Shown here: piece after piece, positions 11,737 through 30,393 of the stretch
Numbering within the stretch: the stretch's first letter is position 1
How the letters are laid out: each line of letters starts with the position of its first letter
Source of the DNA: Pempheris klunzingeri
Lineage: Eukaryota > Chordata > Actinopteri > Acropomatiformes > Pempheridae
DNA: 64,000 nucleotides
Reading direction: 5' to 3'
NCBI RefSeq assembly: GCF_042242105.1
Contig: NC_092020.1
Location: forward strand, 5,239,501 to 5,303,500
Program-made: the position numbers and the translations under genes
The notes under the pieces: model-generated
Database searches by the model: none
What the model was told of the DNA's origin: nothing
The model's input: the letters and a program-made list of their open reading frames with translations, nothing else

Positions 11737-14700
11737 TTAGGGCAGGACGCGGCAGAACAGGCAGCAGAAGCAGCACCTCAGGGAGCCCCTCTTCTCTCTC
11801 GGCGGCTCCGTGACGCTGCGTAATTGATCCTGTGCGTTCCCATGTGTTCTCCGTGACGCGCGCCCTCATCCAAAATCCTTGATTACTGGCACGCCTCTCC
11901 TCCTCACTACAATATCTCCCTCTCTCCCCCTTTATCCGTTAGCGTGTCTCCCCTTTCCTCTCTGCCTCACAGAGGGCTTATTCCTCTGGTTCCCCTCTGC
12001 GCGTCACAGAGAGGGAGGGAAGAGCGCAGCGTGCATTCCTCCACATGGGCCTGCGCTGCAAAAAATATCCATCCTTAAACTTTCCCCGTCCTAAGTTTTC
12101 AGAGGCAAATGAGAAATATATTATCATAATGCAGAAGTGAAATAACAACTCTAAAGAAGTCACATTTTCTTCCTTTGGAGGCGTCACAATTTTGAAACTA
12201 TGCCAAATACTGCAGATTACTCTCAGCATCAACAGGTGTCATTTGTTTCAAGGCAGCTTTGGAATTCAGTTTATTTGCAAGGAAACTACTTAGTTAAATC
12301 ATCAATTCAGTTGCTATTTTTCTACTAGGTGAAGAGAACTAATGAGACTAATGAATAACAGATATTTTTTGCAGTGTTCTCTTGGTCTCAGTGGCCTCTG
12401 AGCATCCAGGACGGGCAGCAGCATCTTTACGCGCGGTGCCACGGTGGGGTGATGATACCGTGTAGGCTGAAGGCTAAAAGGTGGACTTTTGTTTGTTTGT
12501 TAGATTTGTGGTTTTTTGTGATATAATGCAAGTTCAGTGTCTTCAAAAGTGAAACGTGAGAGTATTAAGCCGAAAAATAACAATAACAAAGTAAAAAAAA
12601 CTAACTGATTAAACATCACGCAGCTGCATGCAGGCAGGATTTAAGTCTCCAGTGTGATTTACCTAAAAAAAAATGTGAGACACATTTTTTCCCGTTTTTT
12701 GAGCACAAACAAGCTTTTTGATTGACCTGCGTGCTTTCCATGTTGCTTTCCTCCATTCAGACATCCGATAGATAAATAGAATGAACATTTTAGAGCACTG
12801 GAGGGGGAGTTTAGGCACAAATATTTAAGTCTTTTAATTCAGACCATCTGGAAGGTGAAATATCTCCACGAAACCCTCTGCGTTTCTGTTGAAGCTAACA
12901 TTTCCTATATTAATTTGAAGGCTTTCCTCAGAGCGGTCTGCTGTCTCCCGTCCCTCCGGTGCAGAAGTGGGACTTCTTTTTGGTCTTTGCGCTGCCCGGT
13001 GAGGGTGTGCGCCAGTCTGGTTCTCATAAACGCGGAGATCAGATGGAGTTCGGCGCACAGGGGAAACTGGGCCGTAATGACAGCTCGGGATTATTACATT
13101 ACTGCTCGACATGAAATAGATCCGCTTTACACAAATAAAAGTCAGCGAAGGCTCTATTTAAAATGCTTTTTGATCACATGATATAATTGCTGTGAGGAGA
13201 AAACAAATGAGGGCTGTGTTTACGGCACGGTTGGTTTGGTTGGTGATGGAAATCTCTGACAACAGCCGGGAAATGGAGAACTATGACCAACCGGAATCAC
13301 ATGCTCTCTGTCATCATAACCTGTTTCAGGGCTGCGGCTGTGGATTTGTGTTTATTCTTTCCCAACTTGTCGTTTTCTTCCAATACTTGCAACAAAAGTG
13401 CATCTCAAACACAAGAGAGGAGAGCGTGCATCCGTAATAACCGGCTGCGCGTTTCTGTGCGCGCGGGCCCCATTGTTGGAACAAAAGGCGCAAGAAACGC
13501 GATAGAAATAGCCCGTGCAGTTTCCTTCCACTCAAGTCGGAGAGATTATTTTTCCATGTTGTCTTCAGCAGTCAGCTCATAAATCTTCGTCAGGGGATTA
13601 TGGGATGTCAGCCGAGTGATGACGGGCGCGCGGGCAAGTGCTGCCTGGCTGTGCTGAGCACAACAGGAAGCTGCATCTCGCTGTTTTATGATTCTTAATC
13701 CAGAGCAAATCTGCGTTTGTCCCATTCTGGGATGTTTGGCACACATGTTTCCTCTTATTAAGCACAACACGCACGCTCGGCGGAAACAAGAGACTCAAAT
13801 CCAATTTAGCACGGGCTTCAGGTTTCCATTAATGCGGAAGTTTGATGACCAGCTGCAATTAGGCTTTTCGATCATTTTGCGCCTCAAGGCCAGTTCGCAT
13901 GCTGTTGATTTGCGTGTCCACGGTCTAATTAATAGTCACTGCTGAATAATTGGTTTGCAAGTGGAACTCATTGGTAGGCCTTAGGTAGGCTCCAGTGTCG
14001 CATGAAGGTAACTTTAAGTTTAAGTTTGTCTGTTAAAGGGACATTTTGCTGTGAAATGAATTACGTATTTCTCTATTTTGACATCCACCATGTCTCTCTG
14101 GTGAAATGTTTGTGTGTGTGTGTGTGTGTATGTGTGGCTGAAGTCTGGTGCCCAAAGAGTAATCAAGACCAGCCCTACACTTCTTGTAGGCGTCTGTCTG
14201 TACTGTATATGTGCACATGCTCACACATTGATGCGTGTGTATGTGTGTGTGTGTGTGTGTGTGTTTATAAACAGGCCTGTCTGTCTCTTGCTCAGTGCTG
14301 AGTGGATGTGACGGGGCCCCCTGATGGTTTGTTTTAAGTTGGATCTCAATGCTGGGCAGTTAGTGTGTGTGTTTTCGCGTGTGTGCGTGTGTGTGTGTGT
14401 GTGTGTGTATGTGAGGGTTATTCTGGGCATGGCCTGCTGGAGCGGATGCCCACTCGTTGCCAAACGTCAAACTTCCACCACCCGTCTGCTGAGACATATG
14501 TGGAGTGTTTGAATGTAGAACGCTGTACACACTTAGTGTATTGTGGCACTAATGGGATGGGAGTTCTCTGTGCTGAATGTGAATGACGGCTCACCTGGTG
14601 GAAAACACACTCTACTCTGAGACAATGATGTGCTAATTGTTTCCAACACTGGTTACATAAATTTGGTCTTGAAAACCTCAACCTCATCCAGTGAGGATGT

Positions 14701-17700
14701 CAAGTAGCACGTAAGCTGTTTGTTATTTACACGTGTTTTTACTGACTGCCTCTACTATTTCTACTCTGAACAGACATCCTCAGCAGATGTGAAAGGAAGA
14801 CGAAGAGGAGGAAGATGAGAACAGAAACAGAACAAAGGCAACCAGTCAGAGCTTTTAAAACATGACCGATTACAGAGTGACAAATTCCTTTGACCCTGAC
14901 ATGTCATCAGCTCCATGGTGTGTGTGAGAGTGTGTATGTGTGAATGTGTGGTGTCACATCTGCTACTCATAACCTCCTTCTTGTCCCTCTGTCGAGGGGT
15001 GCAGCTGTCTGAGGTCCAGAGCGCCTCTCAGACTGCTGAGTCCCTGCAGGGATCCTCTCCGTGTCTCCTCATGGCTTCGGCTTCTGCAGCAGCTCTAATG
15101 GGAGAGTCAGCGAGACGCTCATCACATCCTTCTCTGCCTGCACGAGTTAATTGGCTGTGTCTGCCAACACAGTTGCGCCTTGCCCCTTGATTTGCTGTTG
15201 AAAAGCATCCAGATTTGCTCCTCCAATCAGCTATAACTGGGGGAAAAAATGTGTGTTTAATCTGATTTGGCTGAAGAGGAAAATCTCACCTGAGAGATGG
15301 GAGTTTAAACTGGCTGCTGCAGTGTGATTAGGTTATAATCACTTTCACCAAAATACGCTCTTTTATCACCATCATCGTCTATACACAAACAATCAGTCAC
15401 ACGTACTTGTATTGCATCTTTCATGCAAGTTAGTGCATGAAAGTGCGTTTCAAAGTGCTTTATGATGACTAATGACATGGTAGAAATAAGAACAGTACAA
15501 CAATAGAGACTAATGTTCACAAACATAAACGTAAAGATAAAAGATTTACATGTGAAAATTTACATTTTAACAGTATAAACAAAGTAATTAAAAAAGGTTT
15601 TAAGCTTAATTAAAAGGAAACAAATTCTATGCAAATATTAAACCCAACATTAAACTGATCCTGCTGACAAAGTATCATCTGAACCTGTGATATAGGACAT
15701 TCTTCTTCTTCTTCATCTTCTTCCTCCCACAGAAACCATCCTCCTGCCGGAGATGGAGAACCACCAAACCTGAGGCTGAAAATAATCCCCAGCAACATTT
15801 ACTCCCTTTTGAATAACAGTTTTTTTAAAGAAAAACTACAGTGCTCAGCTGTTTCAGCAAATCATGTCTTTTTTTTAACAAAAAAAAAAATCCATTGTTG
15901 ACCTGCTTTTAAAGATCTGGTCTTGGAGCTGACAGACACAGACAGGGTTGGAAACAATAAGAGACTGGCTCAGCTGCTGTTGGTTTTGGTCTTTTCTTGG
16001 GATTTCTTGACTGTATGAAAAGTTTTTTCCAGACTAATCCTTTAAAGGTATCAACACTCAGTTGATCTCTTTCTGGTCCTACTTGGCCAATAGATTTATG
16101 AATTAAGTGCAGCCAACTAAAACTCACTGAGCATAACAATGGTGGAGGCTGTAAGAGATAATGAGATAAAATGTTTTTAGTTTTCTGCCTTGCTGTCCAT
16201 CTCCTCTCCTCTCCCCCCTGTGCAGCACCTCTGCTGTCTGGGTCTCTGGCCTGGCAGCATTTGAGGAGCCTGGGCACGAGGCCTGGTACTACCGCCTTCC
16301 CCCTGCCCACAGTGTAGGAAGATTTAATGGCTCATGTGCCACGGCATCCAGCCTTCACTGGCTCCCTCTGCCCGGTGGGTAAGGGGGCGAGAGGAAAAGA
16401 GAAGAGGGGAGTTTACTTCTCTGCCAAGACGTAGCCTCCTCCTCCTCCTCTCACCACAAGTGTGTTGTGAATTATCTCCTCTCTCTCCCCCCTTCGTTCT
16501 CTCTTTCTCTTCCTAAGCCTTTAGTTATCCCTTGCTACTCACCCTCTTCCTATTAAACACATATAGATCTTCATCTGTCCACAGTGCTTTCATGAGGCCC
16601 GCTGTGAATCCGGCTCTATGGCACATTCATCTCACTTGTTTGGATAGCTAATTCTTTTTGATGAAAATTGCCTTCTCCCTCTCTCTCTCTCTCTCTCTCT
16701 CTGCATCTCTCTTCCTTTTTCTCTCTCCCTGACTGCCAGTAACTGTGTGGTTAATGGTTGTGGTAAAAAGAAACAAAAACAGGCGTAATTGATAATGAGA
16801 GTCAGACTCTGCATGTGAGGATCTCAGTCGAGCGCCTATTCTCTCCCCTCCATCCCATCAGCTCCTCGGAGTGACGGCTCAGACGGGCAGCCTTGCCAAG
16901 CAGGACTCTTCCCAGAACAATGTCGTGGGTGGAAAACCAATCCACGGGGTGTTAGAGTGTCATTTCCTAATAACATAATGTGTAACTAGCACATTATGTC
17001 GGCCTGCTTGGATAGAATAATGCATAAAAGTGAACAACGCCAGCACACAAACATAAACAGATTTTCAGATCGTTAGCTTACTTCAGCCAGAGTTTGAAAT
17101 GTGTTGAGGGTTCCTTTTTGGTATTGTTAACATGCATGGTGAGAGGAAGTAGTAATTACTCAGGGGAAAGCCATGGCTTTCTGCGTGCATGTGGTTGGAG
17201 ATTGTTGAGAAACCCCACAGTCACACACGTCTTTATCTGTTTTTGTCCCACTGAGTGCAATCATTCTGAACACAAATATTTTTTATCAAAGCCTCGCCAC
17301 AGTGGAGGGGAATTATTTTTAGATTGCTCTGATAAATGAGGGGTTTCATATATCTGGATGTGGTCGGGGGGGGGGGAAGAAGAGTAAAAATGTAGGGGAA
17401 AAGAGAGAAAGAGTTGAAAAAAAATATCTGGCACGGCCACAAAAGCTTTTAAAACAACATGTGAAAAATCTGCAGTTCTTTAACAGTTAGCTTGTCATTT
17501 TTATTTGCCTCTTCAGATGGTGGCAGCGGTTGTCTTTCAGGCCGTGCCAGCTGGGATTGGCTGCTGGCTGGAAGGCGCAGGCCTGGCCCCGGGTAGCACT
17601 CTTATTATCATCACCACACACTGTAATTCACATGTCAATCACAGCCCTGAGCAGTGCAGGGCCGAGGGGAGAGGGGCTGGTTAGAAGGGGCCGCCGACTG

Positions 17701-18574
17701 GGGTGATGAGCCGGGCGGGGCAGGGGGCTGCATGCTGAATACTTCCAGCAGGCCCTAATCGGACCTTTCATCCCTCGTCTCTGCAGAATGGGCCTGGATG
17801 GGAGTATGACTGGTTATGCAGGTCTGGCTCAGACTGAAGCAGGAGGCTGTGCTGGACTGGCTGCTGCAAGAATAGGAGTGACCTCTGAGGAAGGTTAAAC
17901 TGTCAGAATTTGGCCAGTCTCGCCTGGCTTGAGTTAGACTCTATTCTGGATACGCAGAATGAAATGAGAAAAGAACGAGAGTGGAGGAAACAGTGTTAAT
18001 CTAGCAAGAATTCAATGTTTCCAAGCCAGTAATCACAAAGATGAAAATGTCTGTTTAGGCTGGCCATACTGTTATATGCAGAGGGTTATGTTGTATGACA
18101 AATACTGTTTATCCACTTGAAATGCTTTGGTTTGATTGAGAACTGTTGATTATCCATTGGACGTCACTTTATCCTTTGTGTGTCTCCACTGGAGCCCTGT
18201 GACTTTCTCCCGATTGGACTAAATTCAAACTTATCTCAGTTATAGCTAGGTGGTGGCATACGAATCATTAAATTACAACAGGTTGCACCCAATAAACCTG
18301 TGCTTGTGTACAGATGATTATGACTTGGCAAATAACACCAGCTAGAATGCTAACTCTCAAACATATATTTTTATATTTTTCCATCTATTCATGTAGACAG
18401 CAATAAATATGAGTAATACCTACATTAACAGTAAGGTTTGATGTGCGTTACAGATGTTTAAGTTGATTTTACACATCACTAAAGTCTTTACTGCTAGTTA
18501 AAACATTCCCTAAGTTGTAATGGTGTAAATAATTCCTAAATCTGTAGTTTGAAAGTAGCTAATAATAGTGACTT

Positions 18575-18730
18575 CAGTCTTCAATCAATCAATCAATCTT
18601 TATTTATATAGCGCCACTTCACAACAGTGTTATCTCAAGACTCTTTCCATAAAGAGCAGGTCTAGACCGAACTCTTTAATTAAGAGAGAGACCCAATGAT
18701 TCAAGAATTCAAAATGAAGGATTCAAGAAT
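18575..18730 (+). repeat. Interspersed repeat tail (TTTATTTATATAGCGCC type)
   Basis: Begins with (TCAA)n, then TTTATTTATATAGCGCCACT, CACAACAGTGTTATCTCAAG and AGAGCAGGTCTAGACCGAAC. This is the end of a retroposon-like repeat frequent in fish genomes. Family uncertain. Confidence 0.65.
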
Positions 18731-19894
18731 CCCCACATGAGCAGCATCAGGTGCTAACTGAGGCGTAGCTTGTGAAGCCCCTGTCGACATGAAAATCCAC
18801 CTACATGTTAATGTTTTGCCGCTGATGTGCTGGAGATGATATGATATGATATGCTGGGGAAACTAATTAATCCCGCTACTGAAAAGTCAAGTCATTAAAC
18901 ATCTCTTCAGTCTTATCCAGATCGTTCTCACATGAATAAAAAAGCATTTTCTCTTTTCTGACTTTATTCCCACCCCGAGAGACTTTCTGCAGCCCCGTAG
19001 AGACACTATAATTTAAACGCTGCCAAAATGGGAACTCCAAAAGACAACATGCTATTTCAATCAAAAGCCTAGTTCGAGCCCCATCATCCAGGCTGCCAAA
19101 GCGTGGTGTAACTCACACACACACACACACACACACACATGCAGAGAGCTCGCCTGCCAACGTGTGGTTTGCATTCACGATGCCTTAATGCCTTGCGGTT
19201 AGTGCTCTATCAGGGCCATGAGAAATGATTTATTAGTGGCTCCCGCCTGTATTTATAGATAATGAGCCTCCGTCAGTGTTAATAAAGAGATCCATTCTCA
19301 GCCTGGAAACACAGTACCTCTTTAAGGGATTACTGTCACTGCTAAACAATAGCCGGTCCTCCGAAGATATCCTTAGCAGTGTGTAAAAGTGTATTCATGT
19401 ATGTTGTGGGAGGGGGTTTAAAATAGCGACTGGAGCAGGAGAGACAATGCCTCTGTCCTTCTTAACACGGGCTCATTCATTAAAGATACACATTTACCCT
19501 CACACAGGACAACTTTCCTGTTATTGTGCTTCAACTTTTCAAGTCGAAGCTTTTCGGTTTTCTCTTCAGGCTCTTCTCTGATCTGTTTTTATGGAACCTG
19601 GTGTTGGGAGGGTGGTGTGGCTCACATGTTGGAGAAGAGCGAGGCAGCATGAATAAGTGTTTCCCTTGTTGGCCTACACTTTTATCTGTCTATATGTCAG
19701 TCACATGTACAAGTGTGTGCGTGTGTGCGTGTGTGTGTGTGTGGCGATGATGAGGATGAAAGGAGGACTTGGAGACACATGAGCACTCTGGCAGTGAAGA
19801 GTGTTTGTGTGACATCATTCTGTCTCCCTCTGGTTTCAATCAGCCCATCCTCCCCCTGTTAATGACACCTGATAGATTAATGACTGATAAAGAG

Positions 19895-19913
19895 CCTGTG
19901 TGTGTGTATGTGT

Positions 19914-19950
<37 letters not shown>
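19895..19950. repeat. (GT)n microsatellite with TATG interruptions
   Basis: GT repeats broken twice by TATG, 115 nt upstream of the long AC array at 20064. Confidence 0.93.
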
Positions 19951-20063
19951 GTAGGGGCCCACAGAAAGCCCGCAATCAGACGGCTTTCAAATTAGCGCTC
20001 CATAACTACATCCTGACCAGGACTTAGACTTCTGAAGTGCAGGAAAGTCCTTCCAGACAATCA

Positions 20064-20125
<62 letters not shown>
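20064..20125. repeat. (AC)n microsatellite, about 31 units
   Basis: Uninterrupted AC dinucleotides, the longest simple array in the window. Confidence 0.97.
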
Positions 20126-20127
<2 letters not shown>

Positions 20128-20278
20128 CTATCACTTTCATCCAAAGTATATCACATCACATTTGTCTTCTTTCTGGCATGGTGAACTTTGACATGGTGAG
20201 AATCACGGGTGGTGTTGGGGATGTCATCAATTTTAGCAGCTTACTCTATATCCTCTGACCCTCCCCCTCCCCCCGTCA

Positions 20279-20478
20279 AGCACACACACACACACACACA
20301 CATGCATGTACGCACACATGCACACCTGCACGTACGCACACACGCACACACACACATGCACGTACGCACACATGCACGTACGCACACATGCACACACACA
20401 CACATGCACGTACGCACACATGCACACATGCACGTACGCACACATGCACACGCACGTACGCACACATGCACACACACA
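20279..20478. repeat. Compound CA / CACGTACGCACACATG tandem array
   Basis: A (CA)n run passes into about ten imperfect units built of CACGTACGCACACATG with variable CA spacers. Alternating purine-pyrimidine throughout. It produces several spurious frames on both strands rich in CV or HT. Confidence 0.93.
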
Positions 20479-21259
20479 GCATTATCATATCAACAAATAA
20501 GCCACAACTTTGTGTTTGACAGACCTCAAGTCTAACCAAGTTTAATTTTAAGTAATAGTCATTATTATGATAATATAATAATAATAAATCGAAAAATGAA
20601 AGTAACATTTACAGAAAGGTGAAGCTCACGTTAAAATACATTAAACGTTTAAGATCAAAATTAAGATCAAGTAACAAGAATAAAAACAAGAAAAAATAAT
20701 GAAAACATACATAAAAAAAATACATATATATTTATACACAGAAGTACACTCAATACCAGTTTCCACTAAGCTATCCTTTGCACAAAGCTGTGAGTAATAT
20801 TTGGCTATTAAGGCTTTTTAGATTTAATGATTTCAGTAAAGAGCTGTTTCACGCAGGATCAAGCTTTGTCTTCCTGTTAACTTTAAACCTCAGACTACTC
20901 ACTGTTTATTGAGTGTGCTGTATTTCACTGCTTCACCCAAACTCACCCCTGAGAGCTTTCAGATACGCTCTTCTACAGATCCACAGATCTTTATTGCCTG
21001 ATGGCACTTCAACAGTAGTTGCTGATAATAAGGGGTGTGCCAGTTTTCCAGCCTGGGATGTGAACCAGCGTCCTCTTCCCTAACCTCTGCAAGCAACTAA
21101 AACCTTTTTACAGGCCTGTTGGAGTCCAGGTGATGTGAAGATCGTTTCTCTCTGAGTTCAATAAAGAAGCTGGAATAAAAAAGCCTTGAAATGACCTCTG
21201 TGTCATAATTGAAGAAGGAATACAGATCAGTGTATCGTCCTCCAGTGGAAAGGTGCTCT

Positions 21260-21260
<1 letters not shown>

Positions 21261-21298
<38 letters not shown>

Positions 21299-21406
21299 TT
21301 CTGCTCCTCCTGTGAACCTGACAGAGGTAACGTCACTGAATCTGGAAGTGATTCGACCAGGCTATGATGCTATTGGCCTCAATTCAGAACAGGGTGTGTA
21401 TGTGTC

Positions 21407-21446
<40 letters not shown>
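21261..21446. repeat. Two (GT)n microsatellites
   Basis: GT runs at about 21261-21297 and 21405-21446, separated by roughly 110 nt of unique sequence. Confidence 0.9.
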
Positions 21447-21452
<6 letters not shown>

Positions 21453-22247
21453 CAACATGGCCGAAGCGTACATGTAGCGCTCTGGAGCAGTCTCATGATG
21501 ATGAGGTAATTTCCCTCGAGTTTAACCTCAAGGAACATAACAGACATGCGTCCATATCCATCCCTCCATTCCTCTGTGTACCCTTTCATCCTGCTTGATT
21601 CACCAACTTTTCCCTTTCTACCTGTGCCAGTTAGTTACCTTGAGTTGTCCTTCATCACACACGTGTGACCCACCTTTTGTCCTTTCCTTCACTCCTGTGC
21701 TTCAAAAATCCTTTCCTTCTATAGTCTACTTCTGCTTTTTGTCTTTTCACCACCTCGTTACTTGTAACAGACAACATTAGATCAAATACTGAAAGAAAAA
21801 CACCCACTCCTCTTGAAAACAGTCCATGTAAAATGTATTTTCAATGTTAGATCTTATGTTATTTTACCCTCAATAAATTACTCAAACAAGAATTGTATTC
21901 AAATCCAAAGCGTTTGAAAGAACAAGTCAGTTAAATCAAATCGTGTTCGTTCACTAGTCCTAGTGTCCTATGAGGAGAATCGTGTTACTAAATTAAAACA
22001 AGATGCACCACACGCATTTTCTTTGTAAGATTAGTTGTTACTAATGAGCTCAGTAACAGTCGTGGACAATGTGATATAGTCCCTTATATGTTATATTTAT
22101 GGTATATTTTATTTCAACTTTTTCATTTAATTCTATATAATTTTTAACTTGCACTTTTTCTCACTTTTTACAGATTTCACTGACTGACTTTAGACTGTCT
22201 CACCTATTTATTATTTGTCCATTTTATTGTTGTTAATTGAGTGTATG

Positions 22248-22281
<34 letters not shown>
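22248..22281. repeat. (ATCT)n tetranucleotide microsatellite
   Basis: Eight and a half ATCT units in AT-rich DNA. Confidence 0.95.
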
Positions 22282-22282
<1 letters not shown>

Positions 22283-25200
22283 ACAGCGTCATAGCTAACT
22301 GACAAAGCTAGCTTTAGCTTGCTTTTAGAAAAAAAAAGTAAAACAGGTAAGCTAACGTTAAATATTGTTGATAAAAAGTAATTTAATGATAACATAGACA
22401 AAATATCACCTTTCACAAAAGTAGCCCAATAAAGCTAAAATGACAATATAACATTTTTCTGAGCACCCAAATAACACCGGCTAGCACATAGGTTAGCATA
22501 ATCGCTAACCCGTGCAACACACATTACAATTGACGGACATGTTGACTGTGTTTCTAAATTCTAACTTTTGGAAGCTACAGCTTGTGACACTGTAAACTAT
22601 GTCTCTGCTAACATAGTTAATTCTTTTCACGGACAGTGCTACAAATGTAAATGTGTAAGACGTTTCTTAGGTTTTAACTACTCGCTGTCAAGTAGTTACT
22701 AAAAACGAATGTAAGGATTTACACACAAACGTCTGAATAGCTGTTGCAACCCAGTCCTGATCTTTATAGTGATATTACACCCCTCAGCCATCCCCAGCAG
22801 AGCTCCTTCAGCATGAGATTATAACATTCCCCTGAGGTGAGCCTCGCTGAGAGGATGAAGACAGGCAGACAGGCAGAGCTATGGGAGAGCGAAGGTAGCT
22901 TTAGAAGCTGATACTCACAGGAAAGACTCATTTGTCACCCTTGTCTCAAAGCCATGTGTGATTGCCAAAAGCATGTGTGTGGTGGGGCAGGGATCATGAG
23001 AGTGTGATGCACGCTGATTTTAGGGGAGGGGGGGTCGTCAGAACGGGGCTTTGAAGCAGCATCACTGCTCTCCCCCACATGTCGAACCATGAGATCTGCT
23101 CTCCTGTGTCTCTCTTACGTTCTCTCCATCTCTCCGTCTGCTCTCTCCCTGACCACTAAATGTTCTCCCACTCGAGGCACATGGTGATTATGGTGGGTCC
23201 ACATGAAGACATGTCAGTGACGTTATGAAGCTTTGAGCAGGGTCTAACTTTTTGGTTCAATTCAACTCTGTGGCCAGCTGTTACCATAGCAGTTTTGGGG
23301 CTCTCTCTCTCTCTCTCCCTCTGTGTGTGTGTGTGTGTGTGTGTGCCTGTACTTGCATGTATGGCTCGGGGGCTAGTGAAAGGGACAAAGTCATTTGTCA
23401 CTTGCGGCTTCGCATGTCTGGTATTGAAATTGATGACAAATCTACGAGGTGTGTCTGTGTGTGTGTGTTCATATTTGTTGGCTTGCTTGCGGGTGATGTC
23501 ATGCATGAGCGTGTCTTTTTCTCACACTTTATGAAGCCAGCTATGCCCCTGCAGACTTTCACAGTTTGCTGACATCGCAGGCATGAAATGTGTGTGTGTG
23601 TGTGTGTGTGTGAGTGTAGTGTGTGTGTGTGTGTGTGTGTCTGCATGTGCATGAGTGTAGTGTGTGTATTCTTATTGCTTTTATTGGACGTTATGCTTGC
23701 AGACCACAGGGAAACACTGGCATTCAAACTCCATCATACACGCCTGCCATCCACCATTATGATGCCCGCTGCCTCTGTGTGCCTGTGCACAAACACACGG
23801 GTGTCCATTTGAGTATGTTTTTGCTCTTTTCAGTCCGCAGGGCACAGAAATTCTACCTAGCAGGCGTGTTAGAAAGTTTGAGATGTAAACTGGATGGACG
23901 GAGAGTTTAATCTGCCGTTAATCAGCTCCTCGGAAAACTCACTCAAGCATCAGACGCTGCAGATTGCTCTGCCTCTCCCCGTAACTCCCTCTCAGTCATC
24001 ACTTCACTCTCCCCCAGAATCACTCCATTACACCCCCACCTGCCTCCACAACCCCCCCAAACATCCCTTGTTTCCCTCTGGAATAAGAGAGTTTGGTCGC
24101 CTCCTCACCTCCTCGCCCCCTCCTCTCCTCTTTTTTCTCTTCCTCTGTTGTGTGTGATGCTGAGAAGCCCTCAGGATTAAATCTAAGTCTTTTGTTTATC
24201 ATCTCAGCTATTACTGCTAATGCTGGCTCTCCCTCTCTCTTGCTGCGTGTGTGTGTGTGTGTGTGTCCACGCATGCATGTGTGGGCAAGCTCTCAGATCA
24301 AACACAGCGTAAGACGAGCCCATAAACAAGCCTTCAGGACCACTTAGGGTTTTCAGGGAAAGTCAGTTTGGGGGAGAGCACGGAGGGGGAGTTAGGTACA
24401 GAAATCAGCTGCTCTGTTTATGTACCTTTCAGTGGTGATTACCGGTCCAATCTGTCTGTTTAACAGAGGAAATATCATAGCCTTGCACAGTGCGTGTGTG
24501 CTTATGTGTGTGTTTGGGAGATGTATATGGTACAGTTGCAGTGCAGAGGGCTGGAGAGATGCCACAGAGTTGCGTGGAATTAGAGCGCTGGTGCAGCAGT
24601 AAGTGTTTATTTACTCATACGTGCACCCTTAACTGAGTCAGAAGAGTGAAAGTGGAGGAAGCAGAGGACCACCACAGACCAGAGGACTGAGGATATGTGT
24701 CAGACATACAGTATAGCCTTGGCACTGGCCTGTGTTTCCACACAGTGCAGTGAGGGCTGTGTACTGTGTGTGTCAGTGTGAGTGGACAGACACACTGGCA
24801 GGTAGCACCCAGCCTGTAGGAGGGAATGTATTTACAGAGTCAGTTTACAGAGTGGAATATTCACGGGGATGAATAGGCTACTTTATACACTCAAAGTATG
24901 ATTTTTATTACATTACAGAGCAGTCAGTGCAGAATTGAGTAATGCGTGTGTCATGTAATGAACAGAACATAGCAGGTAAAGGGAGACAAGTTTAACTGAA
25001 AGTGTAAATAGTTCCAGTCTTGTGTTTGATTCAGTCTCATGAATGGAAGCTGGTTTTTCCTGATGGGGAGAAAAATGTGGGTAGTTTCCACCTGCGGCCA
25101 CGAGGTGGCGCCAGCACCACACACATTAAATCTGAGGAGAGGACACAGGAGGCAATAAATGATTTGATAAATGGTTTCAGTGGTTATGTCAAACCAGCAG

Positions 25201-25317
25201 TAACAGTCGTCCGATTTATTTAAGCTCTTTATTAATATTATGTAGCACGAAGTTCGAGGCGTTTTTCTAGCTTCCGTTTCGGATGTCATCTTAATCCCCT
25301 CCAGCCCCCGGAAGCGC

Positions 25318-25446
25318 TACATAAAGCCGAGGTTGCAAAGTGCGTCACAGCGCGGAGCTGCTGAGACCCGGAGCCCGCAGTCCTGCACCGACAGCTTTCC
25401 CTCCTCTGTTCGCCCCAGACACCAGAGCGGCCGTCTCCTCTGCAGC
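25318..25446 (+). promoter_or_regulatory. itm2a core promoter and 5' UTR
   Basis: A TATA-like ACATAAAG lies at 25319-25326 inside a GC- and CpG-rich stretch (about 25290-25620), unlike the AT-rich DNA upstream. A start about 25-30 nt downstream would give a 5' UTR of roughly 95 nt with no ATG before the itm2a start. The transcription start is inferred. Confidence 0.5.

Positions 25447-30393
<4,947 letters not shown>

Larger units (their letters stand above)
11737..25317. other. Gene-free interval between tbx22 and itm2a
   Basis: The 13.6 kb between the divergently transcribed tbx22 and itm2a hold the CpG-rich tbx22 upstream region (to about 11860), many microsatellites (14.1-14.4, 16.7, 19.1, 19.7-20.5, 21.3-21.4, 22.2, 23.3-23.6 and 24.2 kb) and one retroposon tail at 18575. 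Unique, less AT-rich islands at about 12850-13900, 16830-16980, 17510-17780 and 19140-19380 could be enhancers. Long frames here are repeat artefacts. Confidence 0.6.

Noticed and set aside
20279-20478. Regularly spaced repeats resembling a CRISPR array
   Set aside because: Spacers are CA repeats of variable length, not unique sequence, and the genome is vertebrate.
20233-20608. Overlapping frames on both strands rich in CV or HT repeats
   Set aside because: They are translations of CA and CGTACG tandem repeats, with no start context or family resemblance.
25333-25446. Upstream in-frame extension of itm2a
   Set aside because: The frame opens with TTG; the first ATG is at 25447 and matches the family N-terminus.
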